From: Sphingomonadales bacterium 32-65-25
GTDB lineage: Bacteria > Pseudomonadota > Alphaproteobacteria > Sphingomonadales > Sphingomonadaceae
Direction: 5' to 3'
NCBI GenBank assembly: GCA_002280855.1
Contig: NCEU01000003.1
Span: 372,001-436,000 of the forward strand
Length of the DNA stretch: 64,000 nucleotides
In this document: in pieces, positions 26,450 through 35,288 of the stretch
How the letters are laid out: each line of letters starts with the position of its first letter
Numbering within the stretch: the first letter of the stretch is position 1
Notes under the pieces: generated by a model
Database searches by the model: none
Seen by the model: the letters and a program-made list of their open reading frames with translations, nothing else
What the model was told of the DNA's origin: nothing
Translations under genes and position numbers: made by a program

Positions 26450-26491
26450 CTAATATCCAAAGCGCCCTGCGGCTGTAAAGCGCACATGACA
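26450..26491 (-). promoter_or_regulatory. bchC promoter with PpsR/CrtJ-type operator
   Basis: A perfect TGT-N12-ACA box (TGTAAAGCGCACATGACA) lies at 26474-26491. On the minus strand its downstream half is also a -35-like TTTACA (26474-26479), followed after 18 bp by TATTAG (26450-26455). An operator overlapping the -35 matches the known PpsR/CrtJ repression of bchC in Rhodobacter. Confidence 0.7.
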
Positions 26492-26565
26492 GATCGGAAA
26501 GCAAAAAATTGGACGGGCTTGGTCTTCTTTAGGCTTGACGAAACCGGCGAATCCCGTTCCGCGCT

Positions 26566-27738
26566 TCAGCGCTGCGCGACGATCAGGCGGGTGACCATCG
26601 GCAGTGCCGTCGCCACCTCGCGGGCGCTGCCGAATCCGGCTTCGGCCAGCAGCGCCAGATAAGCCGCCACGGTGCGGGGCCGGCCCGATCCCATCGCCCA
26701 CAGATAGAGGCCGAAATAGGCATCACCCATCACTTCGGCGCCCATCGTACCGGCCATCGGTTCAGCCAGCAGCAGGCGGCCGCCGGGCGGCAGCGCGGCA
26801 TGGGCCTTGCGCAGCAGCGCGCGCACCACATCATCATCATGATCATGGCAGATGCGCACCAGGCTGATCACGTCAGCACCCTGCGGCAGCGGATCATCGC
26901 GGAAACTGCCGCCGTGCAGCGAGACGTGGGAAAGCCCCCGCGCCCCCAGCTTGGCTTTCGCGCCGTCCACCACGGCGGGCAGATCGAACAATTTCAGGCT
27001 CAGCCGCGGGTGGCGCTGCGCCACTTCGGCCAGGAAGGCGCCATGCCCGCCACCCACATCCATCAGACAGGTGTGCCGGCTGAAATCATAGGCATCCAGC
27101 ACCTGTTCAGCCACCATCGGCTGACTGGCGGCCATCAGCGCCGAATAAGGCGCCACTGACCCCCCATCGCCCTCGCTGCCGCCGCCCTGCCAGCTGGCCG
27201 CATCGGTCGCTGCCGGCAGCCCCTGCCCCGCTGCCGGGGCATAGGTCCAGAACGCCGCCAGCTTGCCCTGCCCGCGCCCGCCCTTCAGCATGGCGATGGG
27301 ATCGACCAGATCATCATAGAAGATCTTGTGATGCTCGATCATCGCCAGCGCGCCCTGGTTGGTGGAAAGCGCCGCGCCGCGCTGGCCCAGCACCCACACA
27401 TCGGGCGCCGCCAGTTCCACCAGGTCAATCGCCTTCGCCGCGCCCAGCAGCCGCTGCATCGCCTCTTGGGCAAGGCCGGCACCCTGCGCCAGTTCGGCGG
27501 TGCTGGCCGGCCCCTCGCCCAGGCGGCGAATCACGCCGGCATCCACGGTCGCGGTCAGCGCCTTGGTCTGCACGAAACCGGTGATCACCGCGAACATGGC
27601 ATTGGCGTGGTACCGCGCCGTGCGCCGCATCAATGGATTACGCATGGCAAAACGCTGGAACGCCGGATTGGCCAGCATCCGATTGCGGGCATTGAGCCAA
27701 CGCAACTTCCATCCCGAAGTGGCAGTATTTTCAGCCAT
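26566..27738 (-). CDS. crtF: Demethylspheroidene / hydroxyneurosporene O-methyltransferase
   Basis: This 390-aa SAM-dependent methyltransferase of the acetylserotonin O-methyltransferase type has an N-terminal dimerisation part, then CLMDVGGGHGAFLAEVAQRHP (SAM motif I, about 217-237) and ISLVRICHDHDDDVV with the catalytic HDxxD-like region. It methylates the C-1 hydroxyl of acyclic carotenoids. Position beside crtD and upstream of bchC is the standard crtF location. The start at 27738 (MAENTATS) is preferred over a GTG three codons upstream. Confidence 0.93.
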   Translation of the reverse strand: MAENTATSGWKLRWLNARNRMLANPAFQRFAMRNPLMRRTARYHANAMFAVITGFVQTKALTATVDAGVIRRLGEGPASTAELAQGAGLAQEAMQRLLGAAKAIDLVELAAPDVWVLGQRGAALSTNQGALAMIEHHKIFYDDLVDPIAMLKGGRGQGKLAAFWTYAPAAGQGLPAATDAASWQGGGSEGDGGSVAPYSALMAASQPMVAEQVLDAYDFSRHTCLMDVGGGHGAFLAEVAQRHPRLSLKLFDLPAVVDGAKAKLGARGLSHVSLHGGSFRDDPLPQGADVISLVRICHDHDDDVVRALLRKAHAALPPGGRLLLAEPMAGTMGAEVMGDAYFGLYLWAMGSGRPRTVAAYLALLAEAGFGSAREVATALPMVTRLIVAQR

Positions 27739-27754
27739 GCGCCCCACAAGTTCG

Positions 27755-27772
27755 TGTCAAACGGTCTGGACA
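27755..27772. promoter_or_regulatory. PpsR/CrtJ-type operator between crtF and crtD
   Basis: A perfect TGT-N12-ACA palindrome (TGTCAAACGGTCTGGACA) lies 17 bp from the crtF start and 65 bp before crtD, so one dimer could repress both divergent carotenoid units. A second small palindrome (TGACC-CCTGT-GGTCA) lies about 25 bp to its right. Confidence 0.65.
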
Positions 27773-27836
27773 GTCGCTGCCCAAAGGTCAATCATGACCC
27801 CTGTGGTCAGGTTTAGCTGCCAGACCTTAACGATAG

Positions 27837-29411
27837 ATGATTCGGAAGTGCGATTTGGCAGGCCCTGACAGCGTTGTCATCATCGGAGCCGGCATGGCGG
27901 GCCTGTCGGCGGCCGTTCTGCTGGCGGCGCGCGGCGTGCCAGTCACGGTGGTGGAGCGCATGGGCGCCCCCGGCGGCAAGCTGCGCACGGTCGATGTGGG
28001 CGGCGTGCCCGTGGATGCCGGCCCCACCGTCTTCACCCACCGCCCGGTGTTCGAGCGCATCTTCGCCGATGCCGGCACCACGCTCGACGCACATCTCACC
28101 CTGCACAAATCCGATCGCCTTGCCCGCCACGCCTGGCAGGATGGCAGCAGCCTTGATCTGTGGGCCGATCACGCCCGCAGCTTTGACGCCGTGGCCCAGT
28201 TCGCCGGGCCGCGTGAGGCCGAAGGCTGGACGCGCTTTCAGGCCGAATCCGCCCGCATCTGGAACGCGCTGGAAAGCCGGTTCATGGAAAGCCCGGCGAT
28301 GGGCCCCGTTGGCCTCACGCTGAAATACGCCCCCTTCCACCTGCACGAGATGTTCGCGATCAACCCGTTCGCAACGCTGTGGAACACGTTGGGAAAATAT
28401 TTCCGCGATCCGCGCCTGCACCAGCTTTATGGCCGCTATGCCACCTACACCGGCGCCGATCCCTTCCAGGCCACCGCCACGCTGATGCTGATCGCCCATC
28501 TGGAGGCACGCGGCGTCTGGCTGGTGGAAGGCGGCATGCACGAAGTCGCCCGCCAGATGGCGCTGCTCGCCGAGCGACTGGGCGCCAAATTCCATTACAA
28601 CGCGCACGTGGCGGAGATTCTCGTCCGGGGTGGCCGCGCCGCCGGGGTTCGCCTTGCCAGCGGCGAGGAAATCCTTGGCCACGATGTCCTCTCCAACAGC
28701 GACATTTCCGCCCTCGCCGATGGCCGCTTCGGCGCTGCCGCCTCCCGCGCTGTCACCGGCGTCAAACCCCACGAACGTTCGCTTTCCGGCCTTGTCACCA
28801 TGATGACGGCGGACTGCTCCGGCTTCGAAATGGACCGGCACAACGTGTTCTTCTCCACCGATTATGCCGCCGAATTCCGGCACATCTTCGGCGAACACCG
28901 CCTGCCCGCCGAACCCAGCATCTATATCTGCGCGCAGGATCGTGGCATCGGCAAACCGCCCGATGGCCCCGAACGCCTGCAACTCATCGTCAACGCCCCG
29001 CCCAATGGCGACGGCTCCCCACCAACGCCAGAGGAGATGGAACAATGTCAGACAGCAACGCTGGCGGTCCTCGCCCGGTGCGGGCTGACACTGAAACCGA
29101 AGGCGATGGTGCCAGTGGGCCCAGCGATGTTCGAGGCACTTTTCCCTTCGAGCGGTGGGGCCCTTTATGGTCGGGCCTCGCACGGGTGGCAGGCCAGCTT
29201 CCGCCGGCCTGGCAGCAAGACGAAGCTGCCCGGGCTTTGGGTCGCCAGTGGTTCGGCGCACCCGGGAGCGGGCGTGCCGATGGCGGCCTTGTCCGGCCGC
29301 TTGGCGAGCGCAGCGATCCTTCAGGCCCGCGCTTCGATCAGGACGTTGCACCCGGTGGCTACCGCTGGTGGTATGTCGACGCCGAAAGCGACTGCGGACA
29401 CTATGGCCTGA
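27837..29411 (+). CDS. crtD: Hydroxyneurosporene / methoxyneurosporene desaturase
   Basis: This 524-aa FAD-dependent carotenoid desaturase has a dinucleotide motif VIIGAGMAGLSAAVLLAARG (about 13-32), GAPGGKLRTVDV, and the C-terminal GLWVASGSAHPGAGVPMAALSGRLA (about 467-491), shared by CrtI/CrtD enzymes. CrtD introduces the 3,4 double bond in hydroxylated acyclic carotenoids. The frame continues about 30 residues beyond the conserved end and overlaps the crtC coding frame. It is divergent from crtF. Confidence 0.94.
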   Translation: MIRKCDLAGPDSVVIIGAGMAGLSAAVLLAARGVPVTVVERMGAPGGKLRTVDVGGVPVDAGPTVFTHRPVFERIFADAGTTLDAHLTLHKSDRLARHAWQDGSSLDLWADHARSFDAVAQFAGPREAEGWTRFQAESARIWNALESRFMESPAMGPVGLTLKYAPFHLHEMFAINPFATLWNTLGKYFRDPRLHQLYGRYATYTGADPFQATATLMLIAHLEARGVWLVEGGMHEVARQMALLAERLGAKFHYNAHVAEILVRGGRAAGVRLASGEEILGHDVLSNSDISALADGRFGAAASRAVTGVKPHERSLSGLVTMMTADCSGFEMDRHNVFFSTDYAAEFRHIFGEHRLPAEPSIYICAQDRGIGKPPDGPERLQLIVNAPPNGDGSPPTPEEMEQCQTATLAVLARCGLTLKPKAMVPVGPAMFEALFPSSGGALYGRASHGWQASFRRPGSKTKLPGLWVASGSAHPGAGVPMAALSGRLASAAILQARASIRTLHPVATAGGMSTPKATADTMA

Positions 29412-30244
29412 CGATCATCGCCTTCATCGGCTCGGTCTTCTCCCCCTATTACAAGGCCGCCTGCCGCGACGCCCCGGAAGATCATGTCTCCTTGAACGTC
29501 GCGCTTTACGGCAAGGGCTGCCGCCGCTGGGCAATGACCGAACGCGGCACTGGCGCCCTGTTCCGTGATCGCGCCACGCTGCGCATCGGCCCCAGCCAGC
29601 TGCGCTGGGATGGCGCCACGCTGGTCATCGATATCGAGGAAGAATGCGCCGTGCTGCCGATGAAGGTCCGCGGCCAGGTGCGCGTCACCCCGCAAGTCTA
29701 TGGCCAGCGCCGTTTCCGGCTTGATCCCGGCGGCAAGCATGTGTGGGAACCGATCGGCCCGTGTGCGCGGGTGGAGGCCAATTTCACCAACCCCGATATC
29801 AAATGGGCCGGCACCGGATACCTTGACGCCAACCACGGCAGCGAGTCGCTGGAAGACGGCTTTGCCGATTGGCAGTGGAGCCGGGCCCATCTGAAGGATG
29901 GCTCCACCGCGGTGATGTACGAAGGCCAGCTGAAAGACGGCGCAGATTTCGGCATGGCCCTGCGCATCACGCCCGATGGCCAGGCCGAAGTGATGGAAAT
30001 GCCCGCCCCGGTGGTGCTGCCGAAAACCGCCTGGCGCCTTGACCGCATGACCCGCGCCGACGCCGGCTACACGGCTCGCGTGCGCGCCACCTGGGAAGAC
30101 ACGCCCTTCTACAGCCGCACCGCGCTCGCCACCCGCCTGTGGGGGGAAGACGTGGTGGCTGTGCACGAATCACTCAACATGCGACGGTTCGATACGGGGG
30201 CGGTGCAGTGGATGCTGCCGTGGCGGATGCCGCGAAAGGTGTAA
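29045..30244 (+). CDS. crtC: Carotenoid 1,2-hydratase (hydroxyneurosporene synthase)
   Basis: The recognisable CrtC domain begins near GPRFDQDVAPGGYRWWYVDAESD and runs through LTIIAFIGSVFSPYYKA to NMRRFDTGAVQWMLPWRMPRKV at the stop. CrtC adds water across the C1-C2 double bond of neurosporene or lycopene. The start is uncertain: the first in-frame ATG is 29045 (399 aa, GAGGAG site 11 bases upstream), which makes a 367-bp overlap with crtD. Other in-frame starts are GTG 29078, GTG 29186 and TTG 29237; none avoids a long overlap. The first roughly 95 residues of the longest form look like a shifted reading of crtD rather than family sequence. Confidence 0.88.
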   Translation: MSDSNAGGPRPVRADTETEGDGASGPSDVRGTFPFERWGPLWSGLARVAGQLPPAWQQDEAARALGRQWFGAPGSGRADGGLVRPLGERSDPSGPRFDQDVAPGGYRWWYVDAESDCGHYGLTIIAFIGSVFSPYYKAACRDAPEDHVSLNVALYGKGCRRWAMTERGTGALFRDRATLRIGPSQLRWDGATLVIDIEEECAVLPMKVRGQVRVTPQVYGQRRFRLDPGGKHVWEPIGPCARVEANFTNPDIKWAGTGYLDANHGSESLEDGFADWQWSRAHLKDGSTAVMYEGQLKDGADFGMALRITPDGQAEVMEMPAPVVLPKTAWRLDRMTRADAGYTARVRATWEDTPFYSRTALATRLWGEDVVAVHESLNMRRFDTGAVQWMLPWRMPRKV

Positions 30245-30494
30245 GGAGGCGCTGACGTCAGCATTGCGCCCCCAAAACGGACGTTCGGGCGACCGGACGA
30301 TGAGCCCCAAAGCAGACATGGGCTCGGTCCGGACAGGCCCGGCATCAATAGGCCCTGACCCGAGGTCAGGCGTGCATGAATGACCATTTTTGCTGATCGT
30401 ATGGGCAGTTTTCTGCGCCACATCTCGATTGTAATCTTTCCGCCCTAATATAAGAACCGTCGTGTCCGAAGCGCTTGGATAAAAAGTGGAATTC

Positions 30495-31550
30495 ATGGAT
30501 TTTGCGAACATCGAAACGCCATATCAAGGATCTGTTCCTGCCACTGGCCTCCCCGCATTGGTGCCGCGCACGCTGGTTTCGCAGCTCAAGCCGTTTTCCC
30601 GGCCTCACACCGTCCGCAGCCTCTGGGAACTGGCGATCACGCTTGTCCCGTTTTTCGGTGTCGTGTCAGCCATGCTGGCCGCCATCAATGCAGGCTATCT
30701 GATCGCTCTTGCGCTGGCGCCGCTGGCGGGGTTGCTGTTGCTGCGCATCTTCATCATCCAGCATGATTGCGGGCATGACGCGTTTCTTTCCAAACGCTCC
30801 GGCAATGACTGGATTGGCCGCGCGCTGGGCGTGTTGACCTTTACGCCGTATGATTGCTGGCGGCGCTCGCACACGCTGCATCATGCCAGTACCGGCAATC
30901 TCGATGCCCGCGGCTATGGCGATATAGACACGCTGACGGTGAGGGAGTTTCAGTCCCGCAGCAGGCTTGGGCGGCTGGGCTATCGGCTGTATCGCCATCC
31001 GGCGGTGCTGCTGGGGATTGGCCCTGCTTATTTATTTTTGCTGCGGCACCGCTTGCCGATCGGGTTGATGCGGGCCGGGGTGCAATATTGGGTCAGCGCC
31101 ATCGCCACCAATCTGGCGATCGTCGCCATGTTGGGCGGGCTGATACTCCTGGTTGGTTGGGGCACGACCCTGCTGGTCGTGATCCCCACCCTGCTGATCG
31201 CTGCATCGACCGGGGTCTACCTCTTCTACATCCAGCATCAGTTCGAAACGGCGCATTGGGACAATGCTACGGCCTGGTCGTTCCACGATGCCGCCTTGTA
31301 CGGCAGCACCCATCTCGACTTGCCGCAACCGCTGCGCTGGTTCACCGCCAATATCGGCGTACATCACGTCCACCATCTCGCCAGCCGCATCCCGTTCTAT
31401 CGCCTGCAAGAGGTGCTCAACGCCTATCCCGACCTGCGACATCTCAACCGCTTCACCTTCGCGCAGATGATCCGGCCGCTGGCACTCACCTTGTGGGACG
31501 AAGATCGCCGCCGGCTGATCTCCTTTCGCGAGGCGGCGGCAGTCGCATAG
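30495..31550 (+). CDS. Acyl-lipid desaturase-type membrane fatty acid desaturase
   Basis: This 351-aa membrane protein has histidine boxes HDCGHDAF (about 92-99), HTLHHAS (about 128-134) and HVHHL (about 293-297), the pattern of delta-12/omega-type desaturases. Hydrophobic helices lie around 45-85 and 180-240. The start is ATG 30495; a GTG three codons upstream is the alternative. It lies 250 bp after crtC on the same strand, at the edge of the carotenoid group. Function in lipid unsaturation is the simplest reading; action on a carotenoid is possible but unsupported. Confidence 0.88.
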   Translation: MDFANIETPYQGSVPATGLPALVPRTLVSQLKPFSRPHTVRSLWELAITLVPFFGVVSAMLAAINAGYLIALALAPLAGLLLLRIFIIQHDCGHDAFLSKRSGNDWIGRALGVLTFTPYDCWRRSHTLHHASTGNLDARGYGDIDTLTVREFQSRSRLGRLGYRLYRHPAVLLGIGPAYLFLLRHRLPIGLMRAGVQYWVSAIATNLAIVAMLGGLILLVGWGTTLLVVIPTLLIAASTGVYLFYIQHQFETAHWDNATAWSFHDAALYGSTHLDLPQPLRWFTANIGVHHVHHLASRIPFYRLQEVLNAYPDLRHLNRFTFAQMIRPLALTLWDEDRRRLISFREAAAVA

Positions 31551-31624
31551 CGCTCGCGTCTGGTCAGCTTTACTTTGTATCGCGCCCCAGACCGGACAGC
31601 CGGTTCCCGGCCCAATTCCGGCCG

Positions 31625-31756
31625 TCAATTAGCGTCGTCCTCCCCGTCCCCCTTCTTCTCCCGCAACGTCCACAGCTGCCAGCCGGCGAAGGCAAGGACA
31701 GCCACCAGGCTGACCCCGGCTTCGATCAGGCCGTAATATTCAACCGGGATCTCCAT
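31625..31756 (-). CDS. 43-aa single-pass membrane microprotein
   Basis: The short frame MEIPVEYYGLIEAGVSLVAV... has one clear hydrophobic helix (about 10-29), a tryptophan pair at the membrane edge, then a charged tail (LREKKGDGEDDAN). It starts five bases after the stop of the minus-strand tricorn-like protease, so it is almost certainly co-transcribed and could be a membrane partner. No family is recognised. Confidence 0.6.
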   Translation of the reverse strand: MEIPVEYYGLIEAGVSLVAVLAFAGWQLWTLREKKGDGEDDAN

Positions 31757-31760
31757 CGCG

Positions 31761-34700
31761 TTAGCGCCGGATCGGGCCGTCTGGCCCATAGAGCGGGAAC
31801 GGCGGTCGCTTTGGCGTGGGCGGGGGGTTCTTGGCGAGGGCGTCCATGGCCAGCGCCACCGCCTTTTCCAGTTGCGGATCGCCGCCGGCCATCATGGCGG
31901 CCGGGTCCTGATCCACCTCCACATCGGGCGGCACGCCGATATTTTCCACGGCCCACTCACTGGCCGGGGAGAAGAAGCCCACCGACGGGCTGGTGAGCTG
32001 GCCGCCATCCATCAACGGCGGGATGCCGCCGATGCCGACCAGGCCGCCCCAGGTGCGTTTGCCCACCAATGGCCCCAGTTTGAAATCGCGGAACATCCAC
32101 GGCAGCATGTCCCCACCGCTGGCCGATCCTTCGTTGATCAGCATCACCTTGGGCCCCAGCACGCTGGCGGCCGGGGTGCGATCGATGCGGCCATAGCGCG
32201 GTTGCCACCAGCTGATCAGGCGGCGGTTCATCACCTCGATCATGTAATCCGCCGCCTGGCCGCCGCCGTTCCAGCGATCATCGATCACCATGCCCTGCCG
32301 GTCGGTCTGCGCGAAATAATAGCGGTTGAAGCTGGTGAAGCCGCCGCCGCCGGTGTTGGGCAGATAGACATAGCCGAGCTTGCCGCCCGAGAGCTTGTCC
32401 ACGCGCTGGCGGTTGTCTTCAATCCAGGTGAGGTTGCGCAGGCGGGCTTCGCTGGCGATGGGCACCACCGTCACGTCACGCGGCGCAGCGCCGGCGCGGG
32501 CGATGGTGAGCATCACGGCCTGATCGGCGGTGCCTTCCAGATAACGCTGGATATCCTCGGCGCCGCTCACCGCCGCGCCATTGACGGCCGTGATGCAATC
32601 GCCGGCCTTCACATCCAGGCCGGGGCGGGCGAGCGGGGCCTTGATATCGGGCGTCCACGTGCCGCCATCGTGGATGCGCGCCAGGCACCAGCGGTTGTCG
32701 CGGATTTCATAGTCCGCACCCAGCAGGCCACCGGGGACGCGCTTTGCCGCCGGGATCGCGCCGCCGCCGCCGCGCAAGTGACCGATGGAAAAGCCGGTGA
32801 GCGCTTCGTGGAAGAGATAGTTGAGATCCCCGCGCGACTGGATGCCGGGAAGGAACGCGGCCAGCGACTTTTCCGCCGCCGCCAGATCATAGCCGTGGAA
32901 ATTGGGATCATAGAAATAGGCGCGCTGCACCCGCCAGACTTCGCGATACATCTGCGCCCATTCCGCCGCCGGATCGATGCGGGCCATCAGGCCATCGGTT
33001 TTGACGCGGGTATCGGGATCGCTGGCCTTGAACGGCTTGTTGGCATCGGCGACCAGCCAGGTGGATTGCCCAGCCGGATTGGGCGGGGTGCGGACGAGCA
33101 ATTTGGTGCCATCGGCCGACAGGCTGAACTGCTGCGCCTTGTCGAACAAAGTCTCGGTTTTCTTGCCTTCCAGTTGCCAGCGCAGCAGCGTCGCGCCGGG
33201 GCGTTCATCGGCATCCACGTCGAGCGGTTCGTTGGCGCGCAGCAGCCAGAGCACGCCGCCCTTGCCCGCCACCAGATTGCGATAATCCGCCACCGGAAGC
33301 GGCAGTGCCGTCAGCCGCCGGCTCACCGCCGGCAGCGAAAGGCCAGCAATATCCACCCGAATTGGCGTGATTGCAGGCGTGGCGGGCTTTTTCGGATCGG
33401 CCTTCTTGTCGGGTGTGGCGGCGGCAGGAGGCGCTTTTTCGTCCCCCAGTTCCGGCGCCAGCGGCGATGGCCTGCCTTCGTCCAGGGCCAGCGCCCACAC
33501 GCTCATGGTGGGCTGATAGACATCAGACGACATGTCGAGCGGGTAGATGGTTCCGCCGGCGTTGTTGGAACTGAGGAAATACAGATACTTGCCGTCGCGA
33601 TCGAAGGTCGGCTCGCTGGCCATCGCCATGGCATCGGTGATCTGGGTGGCTTTGCCGGTGGCGACGTCGTGCAGCATAAGCACCGGGAAATGATTGCCGG
33701 AAACCCGTGCATAAACAAACCATTGGCCATCCGGAGACCAGGCCATGCCGCGCGAACCGTTGGCGAAACCGCCAAACTCGTCCGCCGGGCCGGCAGCGCT
33801 GAGCTTGCCGGTGGCGAGATTGAGGATCCACGTGTTCAACCTGTTGTCTTTAAAGGCAATATGCTTGCCATCGGGCGCCCACAGCGGATCGGAATAATAA
33901 GCGGCTTCGGGTGCCAGCGCGTATTTCTTCACCGCCTTGCCCGCGCCCTGCTGATTGGCGACATGCAAGGCATAAAGCTCTGATTCATCAGAGAAATAGG
34001 CGATGGACTGGCCATCCGGGCTCCAGACGGGTGAGCGCTCCATGGTGCCGGGGGTGGCGGTGATGGTGCGGATCATGCCCTCCTTCACCGGCACCGTGAT
34101 GATCTCGCCATGGGCCTCCACCGCCGCCCTGATGCCGGTGGGCGAAATCGCCACATCGCGCACCTCGGCCGCGACACTGGCCACGCGCGGGCGCACATCG
34201 GGCATGTCGCCATCCAGATCGATGGAAACGGCCACGGGTTCACTGCCCGGCGTGAGCGTGTGGATGGTGCCAAGTCGATCAAAAACCAGCTGTTTTCCGT
34301 CAGTCGAAAGGCTGCGGATATCGGGACCGCGGTTCTGCCAGACCAGCGACGCCTGCCCGCTCGCCGGATCAAAGCGATAGATGCTGACCGGCCCCTTGCG
34401 GCCCGACAGGAAATAGACCTGGCCGCCGAGCCACACCGGCGAGAAATCCGCGCCGCCATCCTGCGGAATCTTTTGGGTTTTCAGGCCGTTCAGTTCCGTG
34501 ATCCACACCGCGCCCGTAAGCCCGCCGCGATAATTGCCCCAGGCGGTGTAGCGGGTATGGTTGAAGGAAAAGCCCTGTTCCTGCGGGGTATAGGCGATGG
34601 ATTTGCCATCAGGCGATATGGTGCCGGCGGCCGCTATCGGCAACGGCAGCGCGGTCGCAGCGCCGCCGCCGGCGCTCACCTGCCACAGACGGGTGTAGCG

Positions 34701-35090
34701 GCTGGCGGAATCGCGATTGGAGCGGAAGATCACGCGGGCACCATCGGGTGTCCAGCCCACGGCATTATCTGCCGCCGGGTGGAAGGTCAGCCGCTTGGGC
34801 ACACCGCCAGCGACCGGCACGGTGAGCACATCGGTGTTGCCATCATATTCGCCCGTGAAGGCAATGGTTTGCCCATCAGGCGAGAAGCTGGGCGACTGTT
34901 CGATACCGACACCGGTGGTGAGCCGCAGCGCCTTGCCGCCGCCGCGCGGAGCCACCCACAGATCGCCGCCCGACACGAAGGCAAGGTGGGTGGCGCTCGC
35001 TACCGGTTGCTGCAGCAATCGTTGTGGCACGGCTTGCGCCGATGTGGCCAACGCCACTGCCGCCACGCCGATCGAGCGCACCTTGTTCAT
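31761..35090 (-). CDS. Tricorn-like S41 family peptidase, exported
   Basis: This 1109-aa protein begins with a signal peptide (MNKVRSIGVAAVALATSAQA). Residues about 30-520 are WD/PD40-type beta-propeller repeats (SPSFSPDGQTIAF, SPVWSPDGQSIAY, MAWSPDGQWFVYA). A proline/lysine linker (about 560-580) precedes a second beta region. The C-terminal third holds a PDZ domain (about 790-870, VKAGDCITAVNG) and the S41 core with the nucleophile serine in NEGSASGGD (about 985-993). It probably degrades peptides in the periplasm. Start at 35090 is chosen for the signal peptide. Confidence 0.9.
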   Translation of the reverse strand: MNKVRSIGVAAVALATSAQAVPQRLLQQPVASATHLAFVSGGDLWVAPRGGGKALRLTTGVGIEQSPSFSPDGQTIAFTGEYDGNTDVLTVPVAGGVPKRLTFHPAADNAVGWTPDGARVIFRSNRDSASRYTRLWQVSAGGGAATALPLPIAAAGTISPDGKSIAYTPQEQGFSFNHTRYTAWGNYRGGLTGAVWITELNGLKTQKIPQDGGADFSPVWLGGQVYFLSGRKGPVSIYRFDPASGQASLVWQNRGPDIRSLSTDGKQLVFDRLGTIHTLTPGSEPVAVSIDLDGDMPDVRPRVASVAAEVRDVAISPTGIRAAVEAHGEIITVPVKEGMIRTITATPGTMERSPVWSPDGQSIAYFSDESELYALHVANQQGAGKAVKKYALAPEAAYYSDPLWAPDGKHIAFKDNRLNTWILNLATGKLSAAGPADEFGGFANGSRGMAWSPDGQWFVYARVSGNHFPVLMLHDVATGKATQITDAMAMASEPTFDRDGKYLYFLSSNNAGGTIYPLDMSSDVYQPTMSVWALALDEGRPSPLAPELGDEKAPPAAATPDKKADPKKPATPAITPIRVDIAGLSLPAVSRRLTALPLPVADYRNLVAGKGGVLWLLRANEPLDVDADERPGATLLRWQLEGKKTETLFDKAQQFSLSADGTKLLVRTPPNPAGQSTWLVADANKPFKASDPDTRVKTDGLMARIDPAAEWAQMYREVWRVQRAYFYDPNFHGYDLAAAEKSLAAFLPGIQSRGDLNYLFHEALTGFSIGHLRGGGGAIPAAKRVPGGLLGADYEIRDNRWCLARIHDGGTWTPDIKAPLARPGLDVKAGDCITAVNGAAVSGAEDIQRYLEGTADQAVMLTIARAGAAPRDVTVVPIASEARLRNLTWIEDNRQRVDKLSGGKLGYVYLPNTGGGGFTSFNRYYFAQTDRQGMVIDDRWNGGGQAADYMIEVMNRRLISWWQPRYGRIDRTPAASVLGPKVMLINEGSASGGDMLPWMFRDFKLGPLVGKRTWGGLVGIGGIPPLMDGGQLTSPSVGFFSPASEWAVENIGVPPDVEVDQDPAAMMAGGDPQLEKAVALAMDALAKNPPPTPKRPPFPLYGPDGPIRR

Positions 35091-35180
35091 CGCGATATTC
35101 CCCAAACTGTTGATTGAGGGGCAGCGTGGCAGCCTGTGTTGCGCACGTCAATCACCTGGCCGCGGGGTTGGTTAACCCCA

Positions 35181-35278
35181 TCACCCCGGCGAACGCCGGG
35201 GCCCATCGCTTATGTTTAGTGACAACAGGGCGGCGTGTTCGACGTGCGGGAGATGGGCCCCGGCGTTCGCCGGGGTGA
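35181..35278. repeat. Long inverted repeat (CACCCCGGCGAACGCCGGGG type)
   Basis: Arms at 35181-35207 and 35252-35278 are perfect 27-bp reverse complements around 44 bp. Each arm itself contains a smaller palindrome (CCCCGGCG-AA-CGCCGGGG). It lies between the starts/ends of two minus-strand genes and is a REP-like element of a different family from those at 7599 and 11878. Confidence 0.85.
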
Positions 35279-35288
35279 CGGCGATGGC

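Noticed and set aside
28379..29044. Upstream extension of the crtC frame
   Set aside because: Arginine-rich translation that is plainly the off-frame reading of crtD.
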